Positions 15,203 through 25,450 are shown, counted from the first letter of the stretch. The stretch is 64,000 nucleotides of DNA from Mesorhizobium sp. M7A.F.Ca.US.008.03.1.1 (GCF_003997495.1 NZ_RZRU01000007.1:1-64000), one strand, 5' to 3'. Numbers and translations are program-made. Notes: generated by a model from the sequence alone, not told the origin.

Positions 15203-17188
15203 TCAGCCGACGATGCGCAGGTTCGACAATTCGTTGCCGATTTCCTTGAAATCGTTCGACAAGCTGGCGCCGGTGGCGTTCCAGAACAGTTTTGCCGGCT
15301 TGCTCGCGTCCGTCGGATCCTTGCGGAAGCGCGAGTTCGACGAGCAGGATTTCAGCGCCTCGATCGCCTGCTGATCGGCGGTTTTGGTCGTGGACAGGTC
15401 GAGCGCCACCGTCATCACCATGATGTTGGCTGCCTTGGCGTTGTTGCAAAGCGTCGCCATCTGCTCGTTGAGCGCGTTGGTATAATTGCCGTTCGAATAA
15501 TCGAATTGGCCAATGGTGCTCGATGTGCCCATGAACAGGCGGCCCACCGACGTGCCGTTGTAGCCGGGTTTGAGATAGCCGTAGGACGCATAGGTCGACT
15601 TCGAATCGGCGGGGTCGGAATAGCCGAGCGAGGAAGGCGTGTAGTAGGTGTTGGCGCCGTCGGTCAGCACGATGACGACCTTGTCGTTGCCTCTCTCGGT
15701 TTCCGGGCGGCCTTGCGTGAACGGCTCGCCGCTCGAAACCACCCGCCAGCCCCAGGCCATGCCTTCGGGAACATTGGTGCCGCCATCGGGCTGCATCAGA
15801 TCGATCGCGGCCTTGATCGCGTTAAGCCCAGTCGCAACGCTGACATCGGTCAGCGGCGTGATCGGGTTGGTGGAGCAGCTGTAGTTCGGCCCGTTGCCGG
15901 CGGCCAGCGCGGGCGCATTGATCGGCCGCGGCTGGAAATATTTGGCCATGTTGCGCAGCCGGGATTGGCCGGCGCTGCTTGTCGGGTCGTCATTCCACCA
16001 GCTGTTGATAGCGCCATAGGCCGTCGGCGCGGCCTCATCCGGATCCTGAGTGATCTTCCAACGGTTGCCGGGTTCGTCCGGGGCGAACATCGGCACGAAC
16101 ATCGTCGCCGGATCGCCAACCCCTATGCCGGTGTTCGCAGAGCCGCCGGAAGGCGCCGCGTCGTTGATATTGTAGGGATAGGGCCTGGCCTCGACGCAAC
16201 CCTGCCAACTGGCGAACGGGCCATACGAATCGATGTAGTCGTATTCGTCGTGGTCGCGTTTGCAGGTGTTGTTCGAGTTGTATTCGTCGCACACCACGCG
16301 CTTGCTGTTGACGACACGCTCATGGTTGGTGACGACCTTCATGTCGCGGTAGAGCGAAAACCGGGTCAGCATCTGGCCTTCGTCGGTACCCCATCCGGTG
16401 CCGCGCTTGTACCAGATGCCGTTGGTCTGCTGGGCGTATTTGTCGGCTGCGTTCAGCGTCGACCAGTCGAAATTCTCGTTCGATACCGGCGACAGTCCTT
16501 CGGTGTCCATCCAGGACGCGTTACCGTTGCCGGGTCCGACATTGACCGAGGCGGCAAACGGCACGAGGCCGAACTGCACCGGCCTGTCGACCTGCTTGAT
16601 CATCGCCGCCTGCTGGGCCAGCGTGTCGACCAACTGTTTGGCCGCGGTCTTGAGAAGGTCGATGCGCGTTTGCCCCGAGCCCGTTCCGGTCTTGGTCATC
16701 GAACCGGAATTGTCGAGCACCAGGGCGACTTCAAGAGTGTTCTTCAGCCGCACTTCGGAGGTGACGTTGAAGCTGATCCTCTGGTTGGCGTCGGTTTCGG
16801 ATTTGCCGACGAGCTGGCCGAAGACCGGATAGAAATAGGGCTTGTAGTCAAGCCGCGCACTCATCTTGAGCAAGCCGCCCCCGGTGGTGTTGCTTGGCAG
16901 GGTGACGGTGAGCGTCGTGCTGGCGGGGTTGATCTTGTTGAGGTTGGCATTGAAGAAGTCGAGCGCATAGGCCCTCAACTGGTCGTCGGTAGCACCCTCC
17001 GTCAGCCGGCGCGCCGTGGCGAAGTTTGCGGCATCGAGCGCATTCGAAACCGTCTGTTTTTCGCGGCTCATCTCGGTGAAATCGACGGCAATTGCCAGGG
17101 CGCCCATAAGCGGAACCATCGCGACGACGGTCATAAGAGCATAGTTGCCGCGCTGGTCGCGGCAGAACTGACGCCAAAGTTCATGCAT
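15203..17188 (-). CDS. TadG-like protein with von Willebrand factor A domain
   Basis: The 661-residue protein begins with a TadE/TadG-type segment (DQRGNYALMTVVAMVPLMGALAIAVDF). After about 150 residues of exported linker comes a VWA domain with the MIDAS start DNSGS (residues 159-163) and a later VVIVLTDG strand. VWA domains bind ligands through a metal and often mediate adhesion. The protein is typical of rhizobial pilus-assembly TadG proteins, which form part of or bind the Tad pilus. The start at 17188 places the membrane segment near the N-terminus. No tad secretion genes are in the window. Confidence 0.85.
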   Translation of the reverse strand: MHELWRQFCRDQRGNYALMTVVAMVPLMGALAIAVDFTEMSREKQTVSNALDAANFATARRLTEGATDDQLRAYALDFFNANLNKINPASTTLTVTLPSNTTGGGLLKMSARLDYKPYFYPVFGQLVGKSETDANQRISFNVTSEVRLKNTLEVALVLDNSGSMTKTGTGSGQTRIDLLKTAAKQLVDTLAQQAAMIKQVDRPVQFGLVPFAASVNVGPGNGNASWMDTEGLSPVSNENFDWSTLNAADKYAQQTNGIWYKRGTGWGTDEGQMLTRFSLYRDMKVVTNHERVVNSKRVVCDEYNSNNTCKRDHDEYDYIDSYGPFASWQGCVEARPYPYNINDAAPSGGSANTGIGVGDPATMFVPMFAPDEPGNRWKITQDPDEAAPTAYGAINSWWNDDPTSSAGQSRLRNMAKYFQPRPINAPALAAGNGPNYSCSTNPITPLTDVSVATGLNAIKAAIDLMQPDGGTNVPEGMAWGWRVVSSGEPFTQGRPETERGNDKVVIVLTDGANTYYTPSSLGYSDPADSKSTYASYGYLKPGYNGTSVGRLFMGTSSTIGQFDYSNGNYTNALNEQMATLCNNAKAANIMVMTVALDLSTTKTADQQAIEALKSCSSNSRFRKDPTDASKPAKLFWNATGASLSNDFKEIGNELSNLRIVG

Positions 17189-17400
17189 GTCTTGCAGCGG
17201 CCCCCGCCGGCGGATTCTCGATCGATGCCAGCTTTCCACAAAACGCTGAAGGCCGCGTTTGGGGAATCGCTCGATTGCCGGGGCAGCGCTTCACCAACCG
17301 CTAACCAATCGTGCCTGGCGAAAGCTGATGACAGGCCGGGGCGGTTCGGCTAATCCGAACCGGCTGCGGCGAACCGTCGGTCGCGGCGATCGCAACGATC

Positions 17401-18279
17401 ATGACTGAAGGAAACGGCATGGCGGATTCGCCTGAAATCATCGGCTCGCTCGAAGACGTGTCGAGGGCCTATTTGGCAATCCTGTGCGACGTCTGGGGCG
17501 TGGTGCACAATGGCGAAACGCACTTCCCGGCGGCGGCCTCCGCACTGGCAAGGGCTCGAGAGGCGAAAATCCCCGTCGTCCTGATCACCAATTCGCCGCG
17601 CAGAAGTGCCGATGTCGTGGCGCAGATGAACGCGATCGGTGTTCCACCGTCAGCCTACGACCGGGTGGTTACCTCAGGCGACGTGACCCGGGATCTGATC
17701 GCCGAAGGGCCGCGCAAGATTTTCCATATCGGCGCCGACCGCGACTTCACCCTCTATGAAGGTCTCGACGTCGAGCTTGTCGAGGAGTTCGAGGCGTCCG
17801 GCGTCGTCTGCACCGGCCTGTTCGACGACGAGGTCGAGAAGCCCGAGGATTACACGGAGCTCCTGCGGCGGCTGCGCGCCCGGAACCTGCCTTTCATCTG
17901 CGCAAATCCCGACATCGTGGTCGAGCGTGGCGAACGCATCATCTGGTGTGCCGGCGCGCTGGCGCGTGACTATGCCCAGCTCGGCGGCCGCACATTGATC
18001 GCTGGAAAACCTTACGCGCCGATCTACAATCTCGCGATGAAGGAGGTTGCCGAGATTCTTGGCCGGCCGGTCGAGCGCGGCCAGGTGCTGGCCATCGGCG
18101 ACGGCATGATGACCGATGTGAAGGGCGCCGCCGACAATGGCTTCGATGTTCTTTATGTCTCCGGCGGTATCCATGCCCGCGACTATGGCGATGCCCTGCA
18201 ACCGGATCCGGCAAGATTGGCGGCGTTCCTGGAAAAGCATGGCTATGGTCCGGTGGCCGTCATTCCCAGACTTCGGTAG
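17401..18279 (+). CDS. HAD-superfamily class IIA hydrolase
   Basis: The 292-residue protein belongs to the subgroup of class IIA HAD phosphatases with the nucleophile motif CDVWGVVHNG in place of DxDGT, an ITNSPR motif II, and the late motif AIGDGMMTDVKGAADNGFD. Related proteins include NagD-type nucleotide or sugar phosphatases. The second Asp of motif I is replaced by Trp, as is usual in this alphaproteobacterial subgroup. It lies six bases upstream of the likely ribF start, so the two are probably co-transcribed, which may hint at dephosphorylation of a flavin-pathway metabolite. Confidence 0.88.
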   Translation: MTEGNGMADSPEIIGSLEDVSRAYLAILCDVWGVVHNGETHFPAAASALARAREAKIPVVLITNSPRRSADVVAQMNAIGVPPSAYDRVVTSGDVTRDLIAEGPRKIFHIGADRDFTLYEGLDVELVEEFEASGVVCTGLFDDEVEKPEDYTELLRRLRARNLPFICANPDIVVERGERIIWCAGALARDYAQLGGRTLIAGKPYAPIYNLAMKEVAEILGRPVERGQVLAIGDGMMTDVKGAADNGFDVLYVSGGIHARDYGDALQPDPARLAAFLEKHGYGPVAVIPRLR

Positions 18280-18285
18280 GTGACG

Positions 18286-19266
18286 ATGGCAGCCTTCCAG
18301 CGCATCCTGGCAACCGCGCCGCTTCCCGCCAACCTGCGCGGCGGCGTGGTGGCGATCGGCAATTTCGATGGCCTCCATCGCGGCCATCAGGCGGTGCTCG
18401 ATCGCGCCTCGGCCGAGGCCGGACGGCGCGGCGTACCGGCCTTGGTGCTGACATTCGAACCGCATCCGCGCAAGATCTTCAGGCCTGATATCCCGTTGTT
18501 CGTGCTGACGCCGCCGCCGATGAAGGCGCGGCTCCTGTCGCTGCTGGGCTTTGCCGCGCTCGTCGAGCAGCCGTTCACGCGCGACTTCGCCTCGCTGTCG
18601 GCGGAAGCGTTCGTGACGGATGTGCTGGAGAGGAATCTTGGCATTACCCATGCCGTGACCGGGTTCGACTTCCATTTCGGCAAGGATCGTCAAGGCGGTC
18701 CGGCCTACCTGATGGCGGCGGGCGAGCGTCACGGCTTCGGCGTCACGCTCGTCGACGCCTTCCGCGACGAGGGCGCCGAAGTGGTGTCGTCCAGCCGCAT
18801 CCGCGGATTGCTGGGCGAGGGCGAGGTGGCTGAAGCCGCCGGGCTGCTCGGCTACCGGTTCACCGTCGAAAGCGAGGTGGTCGGCGGACAGCAGCTTGGC
18901 CGCACGCTTGGCTTTCCAACCGCGAATATGAGGCTGTCGGCTGAAGCCGCACTCAAGGAGGGCATCTATGCCGTCCGCTTTCGCCGCGCCGACGGCACGC
19001 TTCACGACGGCGTCGCCAGCTTCGGCCGTCGCCCGACCGTCGATGACAATGGCGCGCCGCTGCTTGAAACCTTTGTTTTCGACTTCTCCGGTGACCTCTA
19101 TGGCGAGGTTTGTCAGGTTTCCTTCTTCGGTTTCCTGCGCCCGGAGGTGAAGTTCGATGGGCTCGATGCGCTGGTCGCGCAGATGAAGCGCGATGAAGCC
19201 GAGGCACGCGCGCTGCTTGCCGGTGTCAAGCCGCTCTCCGACCTCGACGCGGCCATGGCTTTTTGA
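18286..19266 (+). CDS. ribF: Bifunctional riboflavin kinase / FAD synthetase
   Basis: The 326-residue enzyme phosphorylates riboflavin to FMN and adenylylates FMN to FAD. The N-terminal nucleotidyltransferase domain shows AIGNFDGLHRGHQ near residue 22 and SSSRIRGLLGEGEV near 167. The C-terminal kinase domain shows GRTLGFPTANM near 205 and the ETFVFDFSGDLYGE stretch. I chose the ATG at 18286; a GTG at 18280 directly after the preceding stop is possible. It is probably cotranscribed with the HAD gene. Confidence 0.96.
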   Translation: MAAFQRILATAPLPANLRGGVVAIGNFDGLHRGHQAVLDRASAEAGRRGVPALVLTFEPHPRKIFRPDIPLFVLTPPPMKARLLSLLGFAALVEQPFTRDFASLSAEAFVTDVLERNLGITHAVTGFDFHFGKDRQGGPAYLMAAGERHGFGVTLVDAFRDEGAEVVSSSRIRGLLGEGEVAEAAGLLGYRFTVESEVVGGQQLGRTLGFPTANMRLSAEAALKEGIYAVRFRRADGTLHDGVASFGRRPTVDDNGAPLLETFVFDFSGDLYGEVCQVSFFGFLRPEVKFDGLDALVAQMKRDEAEARALLAGVKPLSDLDAAMAF

Positions 19267-19283
19267 GCCAGGCGTGATCCCGG

Positions 19284-19838
19284 CTACTTCTTCAGTGCCA
19301 GGCCGACGGCGACGAAGGTCCAGCCCTGGAAGATCAGATCGATCGCAAGGAACAGACCGAGCACCCACAGGCTGTTGACCGGCCAGCCCATGGCGATGAT
19401 CAGGCCGGCAAGGGCGCTGACGACACCGGCAGCGACGATCCAGCCCCAGCCGCGTTCCGGCCGATGGCTGTAGCCGACCCAGGCCCTGAGCACCCCTGAC
19501 GCGACCAGCGCGATCGCCAGCAGGAACGTCAGCACCGCTGAGGCAAGCAACGGATTGCCGAAAGCGAAGAAGCCGGCAACGGCGTACAGCAGTCCGCTGA
19601 GCAGCCAGTAGAAGAAGCGGCTCCAGGTCTTGACGCCGAACGCATGCACGATCTCGATGATGCCCCCCATCAGCATCAGCCATCCCACGACGTAGACGGA
19701 AGCCACCGTGGCGACGAACAGATTGGCAAAGGCAATGCCGCCGAAGATGAGCAGCAGCACACCGAGCGCGACAAACCATCCCCATTTTGTCCGTGTCTGT
19801 TCGATCGCGATCTTCAAGGCGTCGCCATGCAGGGTCAT
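19284..19838 (-). CDS. HdeD-family (DUF308) membrane protein
   Basis: The 184-residue protein has six hydrophobic spans with the repeated HdeD pattern: GWFVALGVLLLIFGGIAFANLF, then GWLMLMGGIIEIVHAF and LSGLLYAVAGFFAFGNP. E. coli HdeD is linked to acid resistance at high cell density; the molecular role is unknown. It is convergent with ribF. The ATG at 19838 directly precedes MTLHGDALK, the usual start in relatives. Confidence 0.9.
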   Translation of the reverse strand: MTLHGDALKIAIEQTRTKWGWFVALGVLLLIFGGIAFANLFVATVASVYVVGWLMLMGGIIEIVHAFGVKTWSRFFYWLLSGLLYAVAGFFAFGNPLLASAVLTFLLAIALVASGVLRAWVGYSHRPERGWGWIVAAGVVSALAGLIIAMGWPVNSLWVLGLFLAIDLIFQGWTFVAVGLALKK

Positions 19839-20032
19839 TGTCGCGGTCTCCATCGAGGGCTGCGGAATACTGCGGATGGAAGGTAATCCGGGCGCGGGCC
19901 AACGTCCAGTCGATGACCGGCAGCCGGATCGCGGCAAAGCGCGAACGTATGTCTCGGGTTTAAATCAAATTTTACCAAACGACCGTCAAAGCTGTCATCG
20001 ATAATCATATGCGTTGTGTTAGTGGAGTGGCC

Positions 20033-20839
20033 ATGAGTCCGGTCGGAAGAATCTCTCTGGTGTTGGCCGCTGCGATGCTGGGTGGGGCGGGTGCCGCCAA
20101 TGCGGGCGAGGGCAGTTGGCTGTCCGGCGACTGGTATCTGACCGTTGGCGCCACCGGCATGGTGGCGCCGAATTTCGAGGGCGGCAAGAAGTACCTGCTC
20201 AGCGCCTCGCCGATCATTTCGCTGGGCAAGGCCGGACCGGCGGCCCGCTTTGTCTCGCGCAACGACAACATCTCGCTGGCGCTGGTCGACGATGGCGGTG
20301 TCCGCGCCGGCCTGACCGGCAAGTTCCTGTTTTCCCGTGACGATGACAACGCCGATGAGCTGAAGGGCCTCGATCCGGTGCGCTGGGGCGGCGAAGTCGG
20401 CGGCTTCTTCGAATTTTATCCGACGGACTGGCTGCGCGCCCGCGCCGAGCTGCGCCACGGCATTCGCGCTCACAACGGCTTTGTCGCCGACATTGCCGCC
20501 GACGCCTTCTACGATGTGACGCCAACCGTCAGGATTTCGGGAGGACCGCGTGTTTCCTTCGCCTCAGGCAACTATTTCGACGCCTATTATGGCGTCAACG
20601 CGCAGGAAGCGGTGGCCTCCGGCCTGAGCGAATACCATCCCGGTGGCGGGCTGAAATCGACCGGCCTCGGCGGCGCCATAACCTGGAAGGTGACCGAGCC
20701 GATGACTGCCAGCCTGTTTGGCGAATATTCGCGCCTGTTGGGACCGGCGGCCGATTCCAGCCTGGTCAAGGAGCGTGGCGACCGCAACCAGTTCACGGTC
20801 GGCGTCTCGACCACCTACCGCTTCGATTTCACGATGTAG
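20033..20839 (+). CDS. MipA/OmpV-family outer-membrane protein
   Basis: The 268-residue protein has a signal peptide (cleavage after about residue 24, AANA/GEG) and a mature part of alternating amphipathic strands (WYLTVGATGMVAPNF, YDVTPTVRISGGPRVSF) ending in the aromatic-rich strand TVGVSTTYRFDFTM, as in outer-membrane barrels. It matches the MipA/OmpV family, whose E. coli member scaffolds murein-synthesis enzymes. The exact role here is unknown. An ATG at 20009 would extend the N-terminus by eight residues. Confidence 0.86.
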   Translation: MSPVGRISLVLAAAMLGGAGAANAGEGSWLSGDWYLTVGATGMVAPNFEGGKKYLLSASPIISLGKAGPAARFVSRNDNISLALVDDGGVRAGLTGKFLFSRDDDNADELKGLDPVRWGGEVGGFFEFYPTDWLRARAELRHGIRAHNGFVADIAADAFYDVTPTVRISGGPRVSFASGNYFDAYYGVNAQEAVASGLSEYHPGGGLKSTGLGGAITWKVTEPMTASLFGEYSRLLGPAADSSLVKERGDRNQFTVGVSTTYRFDFTM

Positions 20840-21025
20840 GTGAATCGAACGAGAGACGCTTTATTCCTGCGTCTATCTCCGCTAAAAGCCCACCAATGAC
20901 GAGCTTTTCGCGCCTTCGCGTGCTGACGATACGAATTACCGGCCCGGTGTTCCGGGCGGCCTGAGGGTCGCCGGAGCCGCCGGGAATTCTGCGCGCGGCC
21001 TCTCGCGCTTTTTCCAGATCATCAG

Positions 21026-21069
21026 GCATGTCGCCCAAAAGTGGCCCCGGTTTTGGGAAAACGACATGC
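21026..21069. repeat. Rhizobial palindromic intergenic repeat (type A)
   Basis: GCATGTCG (21026-21033) pairs with CGACATGC (21062-21069), and the inner CCCAAAA (21034-21040) pairs with TTTTGGG (21051-21057), giving a long imperfect hairpin. I recognise this as a sequence widespread between genes in Mesorhizobium-type genomes. It lies in the 290-base gap between the MipA-like gene and ileS, which otherwise holds no gene I can support and should contain the ileS promoter. Confidence 0.65.
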
Positions 21070-21129
21070 GCAAAAGTATAGTTCAACGCCCGAGCTCTTT
21101 TGCCGCCGGGCAATGCACATGGCAGACCA

Positions 21130-24093
21130 ATGACCGATACAACTGAAACGATCGACTATTCCAAGACGCTTTACCTGCCGCAGACGGACTTCCCGATGCG
21201 CGCCGGTTTGCCGGAGAAGGAGCCGCTGCTGGTCAAGCGCTGGCAGGACATGGATCTCTACCGCAAGCTGCGCGAGAGCGCTGCCGGTCGCACGAAATAC
21301 GTGCTGCATGACGGCCCGCCCTACGCCAACGGCAACATCCATATCGGCCATGCACTGAACAAGATCCTCAAGGACGTCATCACCCGCTCCTTCCAGATGC
21401 GCGGTTACGACTCGAACTATGTGCCCGGCTGGGACTGTCACGGCCTGCCGATCGAATGGAAGATCGAGGAGCAGTACCGCGCCAAGGGCAAGAACAAGGA
21501 CGAGGTGCCGGTCAACGAATTCCGCAAGGAATGCCGTGAGTTCGCCGCGGGTTGGATCACGGTGCAGGGCGCCGAGTTCCAGCGCCTCGGCGTCATCGGC
21601 GACTTCAAGAATCCCTATACGACGATGGCTTTCCATGCCGAGTCGCGCATCGCCGGCGAGCTGTTGAAGTTCGCCATGTCGGGTCAGCTCTATCGCGGCT
21701 CCAAGCCGGTGATGTGGAGCGTGGTCGAGCGCACGGCGCTGGCCGAGGCCGAGATCGAGTACCACGACTATGAGAGCGACACGATCTGGGTGAAGTTTCC
21801 GGTCGCCAGCCTGGTGCGTCGCATCGACGATGGCGAGACCAAGCTGACGGAGGGCGCGCTTGATCTGCTCCAGGCTCACGTCATCATCTGGACGACGACG
21901 CCGTGGACGATCCCCGGCAACCGCGCTGTCAACTATTCGCCGCGCATCAACTATGGGCTCTATGAGGTCACGGCAGCCGAGAACGCATTCGGCCCCCAGC
22001 CGGGTGAAAAACTGATCTTTGCCGACGCACTGGCCGAAGATGCCTCGGCCAAGGCCAAGGTCACCTTGAATCGTCTCCGCGGTGTTTCGGCGCAAGAGCT
22101 TGGAAGCCTTACGCTTTCGCATCCGTTCAAGGGCCTGGGCGGCGGCTACGAATTTGCCGTTCCGATGCTCGCCGGCGACCATGTCACCGACGATGCCGGC
22201 ACCGGCTTCGTCCACACCGCGCCCGGTCACGGCCGCGAGGACTTTGACGCCTGGATGGACGCGGCGGTGGATCTGCGCGCACGCGGCATCGATCCCGCCA
22301 TCCCGTTCACCATTGACGACGGCGGCTTCTTCACCAAGGACGCGCCGGGTTTCGGCCCCGACCGCGAGGGTGGGCCGGCGCGCGTCATCGACGACAACGG
22401 CAAGAAGGGCAACGCTAACCAGGCCGTCATCGACGAGCTGATCAAGCGCAACGCACTGTTCGCGCGTGGCCGGCTGAAGCACAGCTATCCTCACTCCTGG
22501 CGGTCCAAAAAACCGATCATCTTCCGCAACACGCCGCAGTGGTTCGTCTATATGGACAAGGACCTCGGCGATGACTCGACGCTGCGCAGCCGGGCGCTCA
22601 AGGCCATTGACGAAACCCGTTTCGTGCCCGCCGCCGGCCAGAACCGCATCCGCGCCATGATCGAGGAGCGCCCGGACTGGGTGCTGTCGCGCCAGCGTGC
22701 CTGGGGCGTGCCGATCGCCGTCTTCGCCGATGCCGACGGTAATGTGCTGAAGGACGAAGCGGTCAACCGGCGGATCATGGACGCCTTCGAGCAGGAGGGC
22801 GCCGACGCCTGGTTCGCCGCTGGCGCCAAGGAGCGTTTCCTCGGCAATCACGATGGCTCGAAATGGAAGCAGGTGATGGACATCCTCGACGTCTGGTTCG
22901 ATTCGGGCTCGACGCATGTCTTCACGCTGGAGGATCGCCCTGACCTGAAATGGCCGGCCGACGTCTATCTCGAAGGCTCCGACCAGCATCGCGGCTGGTT
23001 CCATTCCTCGCTGCTGGAAAGCTGCGGCACCAGGGGCAGGGCGCCCTACGATACTGTCGTCACCCATGGTTTCACCATGGATGAGGATGGCCGCAAGATG
23101 TCGAAGTCGCTCGGCAACACCGTGGTGCCGCAGGACGTCATCAAGCAGTCGGGCGCCGACATCCTGCGTCTGTGGGTGGTAACGACGGACTACTGGGAGG
23201 ACCAGCGGCTCGGCAAGAACGTGCTGCAGACCAACATCGACGCCTACCGCAAGCTGCGCAACACCATCCGCTGGATGCTCGGCACGCTCGCCCATGACGA
23301 TGGCGAAGAGGTGCCGCTGGAGAAGATGCCGGAGCTGGAGCGGCTGATGCTGCACCGGCTCTCCGAACTCGATGAGGTCGTGCGCTCGGGCTACGACGCC
23401 TTTGAGTTCAAGCGCATCACCCGCATGCTGCTCGATTTCATGGTGGTCGAGCTGTCGGCATTCTATTTCGACATCCGCAAGGACGCGCTCTACTGCGACG
23501 CGCCGTCGAGCCTGAAACGCAAGGCTTCGGTGCAAGTGGTGCGCCATCTCTTCGATTGCCTGGTGAAATGGCTGGCGCCGATGCTGCCCTTCACCATGGA
23601 GGAGGCCTGGCTCGATCGTCATCCCGGGGCCGTCTCGGTGCATCTCGACCAGTTCCCGCAAATCCCGGCGGACTGGAAGAACGAGGCGCTGGCGGAAAAG
23701 TGGCGCCAGGTGCGGCAGGTGCGGCGCGTCGTCACCGGCGCGCTGGAGATCGCGCGTGCCCAGAAGGTGATCGGGTCGTCGCTGGAAGCGGTGCCGGTCG
23801 TCACAATCAACGACGCAGCGCTCGAAGCGGCGATTTCAGATGTCGATATTGCCGAGATGGCGATCACCAGCGATCTGGTCATCGCTCATGGGCAAGCACC
23901 TGCGGGTGCCTTCACACTTGACGACGTCAGGGGTGTCGCCGTGGTGGTCGAGAAGGCTTGGGATCGCGGCCTGGTGAAATGCGCACGCTCCTGGCGCTAC
24001 ACCGACGATGTCGGCCAGGATCCGGAATTCCCGGATGTTTCGGCTAGGGATGCGGCGGTGCTGCATGAATTGAAAGCGCTTGGCCGGCTTTGA
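21130..24093 (+). CDS. ileS: Isoleucyl-tRNA synthetase
   Basis: The 987-residue class I synthetase charges tRNA-Ile. HIGH is at residues 71-74 within [18 protein letters not shown], the editing domain contains the [14 protein letters not shown] stretch, and KMSKSLGN is near residue 656. The signature [13 protein letters not shown] confirms the isoleucine enzyme. The C-terminal end ([16 protein letters not shown]) keeps only one of the cysteines that form the zinc finger in E. coli IleS. I believe this is usual in rhizobial relatives. The start at ATG 21130 follows the short sequence CAATGCACATGGCAGACCA. Confidence 0.97.
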   Translation: MTDTTETIDYSKTLYLPQTDFPMRAGLPEKEPLLVKRWQDMDLYRKLRESAAGRTKYVLHDGPPYANGNIHIGHALNKILKDVITRSFQMRGYDSNYVPGWDCHGLPIEWKIEEQYRAKGKNKDEVPVNEFRKECREFAAGWITVQGAEFQRLGVIGDFKNPYTTMAFHAESRIAGELLKFAMSGQLYRGSKPVMWSVVERTALAEAEIEYHDYESDTIWVKFPVASLVRRIDDGETKLTEGALDLLQAHVIIWTTTPWTIPGNRAVNYSPRINYGLYEVTAAENAFGPQPGEKLIFADALAEDASAKAKVTLNRLRGVSAQELGSLTLSHPFKGLGGGYEFAVPMLAGDHVTDDAGTGFVHTAPGHGREDFDAWMDAAVDLRARGIDPAIPFTIDDGGFFTKDAPGFGPDREGGPARVIDDNGKKGNANQAVIDELIKRNALFARGRLKHSYPHSWRSKKPIIFRNTPQWFVYMDKDLGDDSTLRSRALKAIDETRFVPAAGQNRIRAMIEERPDWVLSRQRAWGVPIAVFADADGNVLKDEAVNRRIMDAFEQEGADAWFAAGAKERFLGNHDGSKWKQVMDILDVWFDSGSTHVFTLEDRPDLKWPADVYLEGSDQHRGWFHSSLLESCGTRGRAPYDTVVTHGFTMDEDGRKMSKSLGNTVVPQDVIKQSGADILRLWVVTTDYWEDQRLGKNVLQTNIDAYRKLRNTIRWMLGTLAHDDGEEVPLEKMPELERLMLHRLSELDEVVRSGYDAFEFKRITRMLLDFMVVELSAFYFDIRKDALYCDAPSSLKRKASVQVVRHLFDCLVKWLAPMLPFTMEEAWLDRHPGAVSVHLDQFPQIPADWKNEALAEKWRQVRQVRRVVTGALEIARAQKVIGSSLEAVPVVTINDAALEAAISDVDIAEMAITSDLVIAHGQAPAGAFTLDDVRGVAVVVEKAWDRGLVKCARSWRYTDDVGQDPEFPDVSARDAAVLHELKALGRL

Positions 24094-24121
24094 CGGCCGG
24101 AACGGTGCACAAATGCCACGC

Positions 24122-24142
24122 CGGGCGGGCGAAAACCGCCCG
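24122..24142. terminator. GC-rich hairpin after ileS
   Basis: CGGGCGG (24122-24128) pairs with CCGCCCG (24136-24142) around a GCGAAAA loop, 28 bases after the ileS stop. There is no T-tract, so termination would be inefficient or Rho-assisted. Confidence 0.5.
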
Positions 24143-24292
24143 CGCGTTGCCCTTAACGAGTGGTTGAGGTAAACACGCGAAACTCCGGAAGACAAATTGT
24201 CGCCGGATTTCCGTCGCAAGTGCTTGGACGATGGGGACCCGGCCACAAGGCCGGCGGCAATCGAGAGGCTGTCTAGAGTGGGACTTTTTGGC

Positions 24293-24964
24293 ATGACCGA
24301 GAGATATAATGCGCGCTTGGCGCTGCTGGCGCCGCTTGTCGCGTCGGGCCTCGCTTTGTCCGGCTGCATGGGCTCTCCGACCTACGGCACCGACAAGACC
24401 GCCGGCGAACAGCTGGCCGGAGACATTTCGGGCGCCTTTTCATTCGCGCCGAAGCGCAAGGAACAGATCGACTACAAGCCGCGTCCGACGCTTGTGAAGC
24501 CTGCGCCAGGCCAGAAGGAAGCGCTGCCGGCCCCGCAGGACAGCATCGAGACGGCGAGCGCCGAATGGCCCGAATCGCCCGAGCAGCGCCGCGCCCGCTT
24601 GCGCGCCGACGCCACCGCCCATCAGAACGACCCGGCCTATCAGTCTGAGATCGTCGACGACGTGCAGACGGACCCGGCGTCGGTGAAGAAGGCGATGGCG
24701 GAGTCAGGCTCGAGCCACCCGCCGGCATGGACACCGGCCGATTCCGACAAGGGCCGTGCCGCCGAGATCCAGCGCCGCCTCGCCGACAGCAAGCAGGGCG
24801 ATCCGAACACCCGCAAATATCTGAGCGAGCCTCCAGTGCAGTATCGTACCGCGGCCGGCACCGCGCCGCAGAACGAGCTTGGCGAGGACGAATACAAGAA
24901 GGAGCGCCGCCTCAAGAAAGAGGCGGAAGGCAAGAAGGGCAGCGGCTGGTTCGATTGGCTGTAA
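24293..24964 (+). CDS. Lipoprotein of unknown function
   Basis: The 223-residue protein has a lipoprotein signal with the lipobox LSGC (Cys25). The mature part is hydrophilic, rich in Pro, Lys, Glu and Asp, and probably disordered, with a basic C-terminal tail (DEYKKERRLKKEAEGKKG) ending in GWFDWL. It resembles hypothetical lipoproteins found downstream of ileS in rhizobia. A GTG at 24278 is an alternative start. I do not know a function. Confidence 0.85.
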   Translation: MTERYNARLALLAPLVASGLALSGCMGSPTYGTDKTAGEQLAGDISGAFSFAPKRKEQIDYKPRPTLVKPAPGQKEALPAPQDSIETASAEWPESPEQRRARLRADATAHQNDPAYQSEIVDDVQTDPASVKKAMAESGSSHPPAWTPADSDKGRAAEIQRRLADSKQGDPNTRKYLSEPPVQYRTAAGTAPQNELGEDEYKKERRLKKEAEGKKGSGWFDWL

Positions 24965-24982
24965 AAACGCCGAATTGCGTCG

Positions 24983-24999
24983 CCGGGCGTTGCGCCCGG
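24983..24999. terminator. Hairpin between the convergent lipoprotein and tadA genes
   Basis: CCGGGCG (24983-24989) pairs with CGCCCGG (24993-24999) around TTG, and lies between the two convergent stop codons. It could terminate both genes. Confidence 0.55.
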
Positions 25000-25000
25000 T

Positions 25001-25450
25001 TCAGCCGCGCCGCTCCCGAAAAAAATCTTTGAGCAGCAGGGCTGCTTCGGTCTCGCCCATGCCCGGATAGATGTCGGGTGCGTGGTGGCAGGTCGGCGAG
25101 GCGAAAAAACGTACGCCATTGACCACAGCGCCGCCCTTGTCGTCGGCGGCGCCGAAATAAAGCCGGCGCAGCCGGGCGAATGAAATGGCGCCGGCGCACA
25201 TGGCGCACGGCTCCAGCGTCACATAGAGATCATGCCCGGTGAGCCGCTCGGCCGACAGTTTGCGGCAAGCTTCGCGGATGACCAGCATCTCGGCATGCGC
25301 CGTCGGGTCGGCAAGTTCGCGTGTGCGGTTGCCGGCGCTGGCGACAACACCAGCGCCATTGGCGATGACGGCGCCGACCGGCACTTCGCCTCGCAAGGCG
25401 GCAGCTTCGGCCTCCTTCAGCGCCAGCGCCATGAAATCGGGCCGCTTCAC
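25001..25450 (-). CDS. tadA: tRNA-specific adenosine deaminase
   Basis: The 149-residue enzyme deaminates A34 of tRNA-Arg to inosine. The zinc-dependent deaminase motifs are PTAHAEMLV (His ligand and catalytic Glu) and TLEPCAMCAGAI (two Cys ligands). The sequence NGVRFFASPTCHHAPDIYPGM is typical of bacterial TadA. I chose the GTG at 25450 (then KRPDFMALAL); the ATG at 25432 would remove six residues. The gene is divergent from the RluB-type gene and a mosaic repeat lies between them. Confidence 0.95.
   Translation of the reverse strand: MKRPDFMALALKEAEAAALRGEVPVGAVIANGAGVVASAGNRTRELADPTAHAEMLVIREACRKLSAERLTGHDLYVTLEPCAMCAGAISFARLRRLYFGAADDKGGAVVNGVRFFASPTCHHAPDIYPGMGETEAALLLKDFFRERRG

Noticed and set aside
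20829..21113. Minus-strand 94-codon open frame between the MipA-like gene and ileS
   Set aside because: It overlaps the end of the MipA-like gene and begins inside or before a palindromic repeat. It has no clear ribosome binding site and no family I recognise. A shorter form starting at 21029 (66 residues) cannot be excluded.
21022..23661. Minus-strand 879-codon open frame antisense to ileS
   Set aside because: It is a GC-rich shadow of the well-supported ileS gene, with no recognisable domain.
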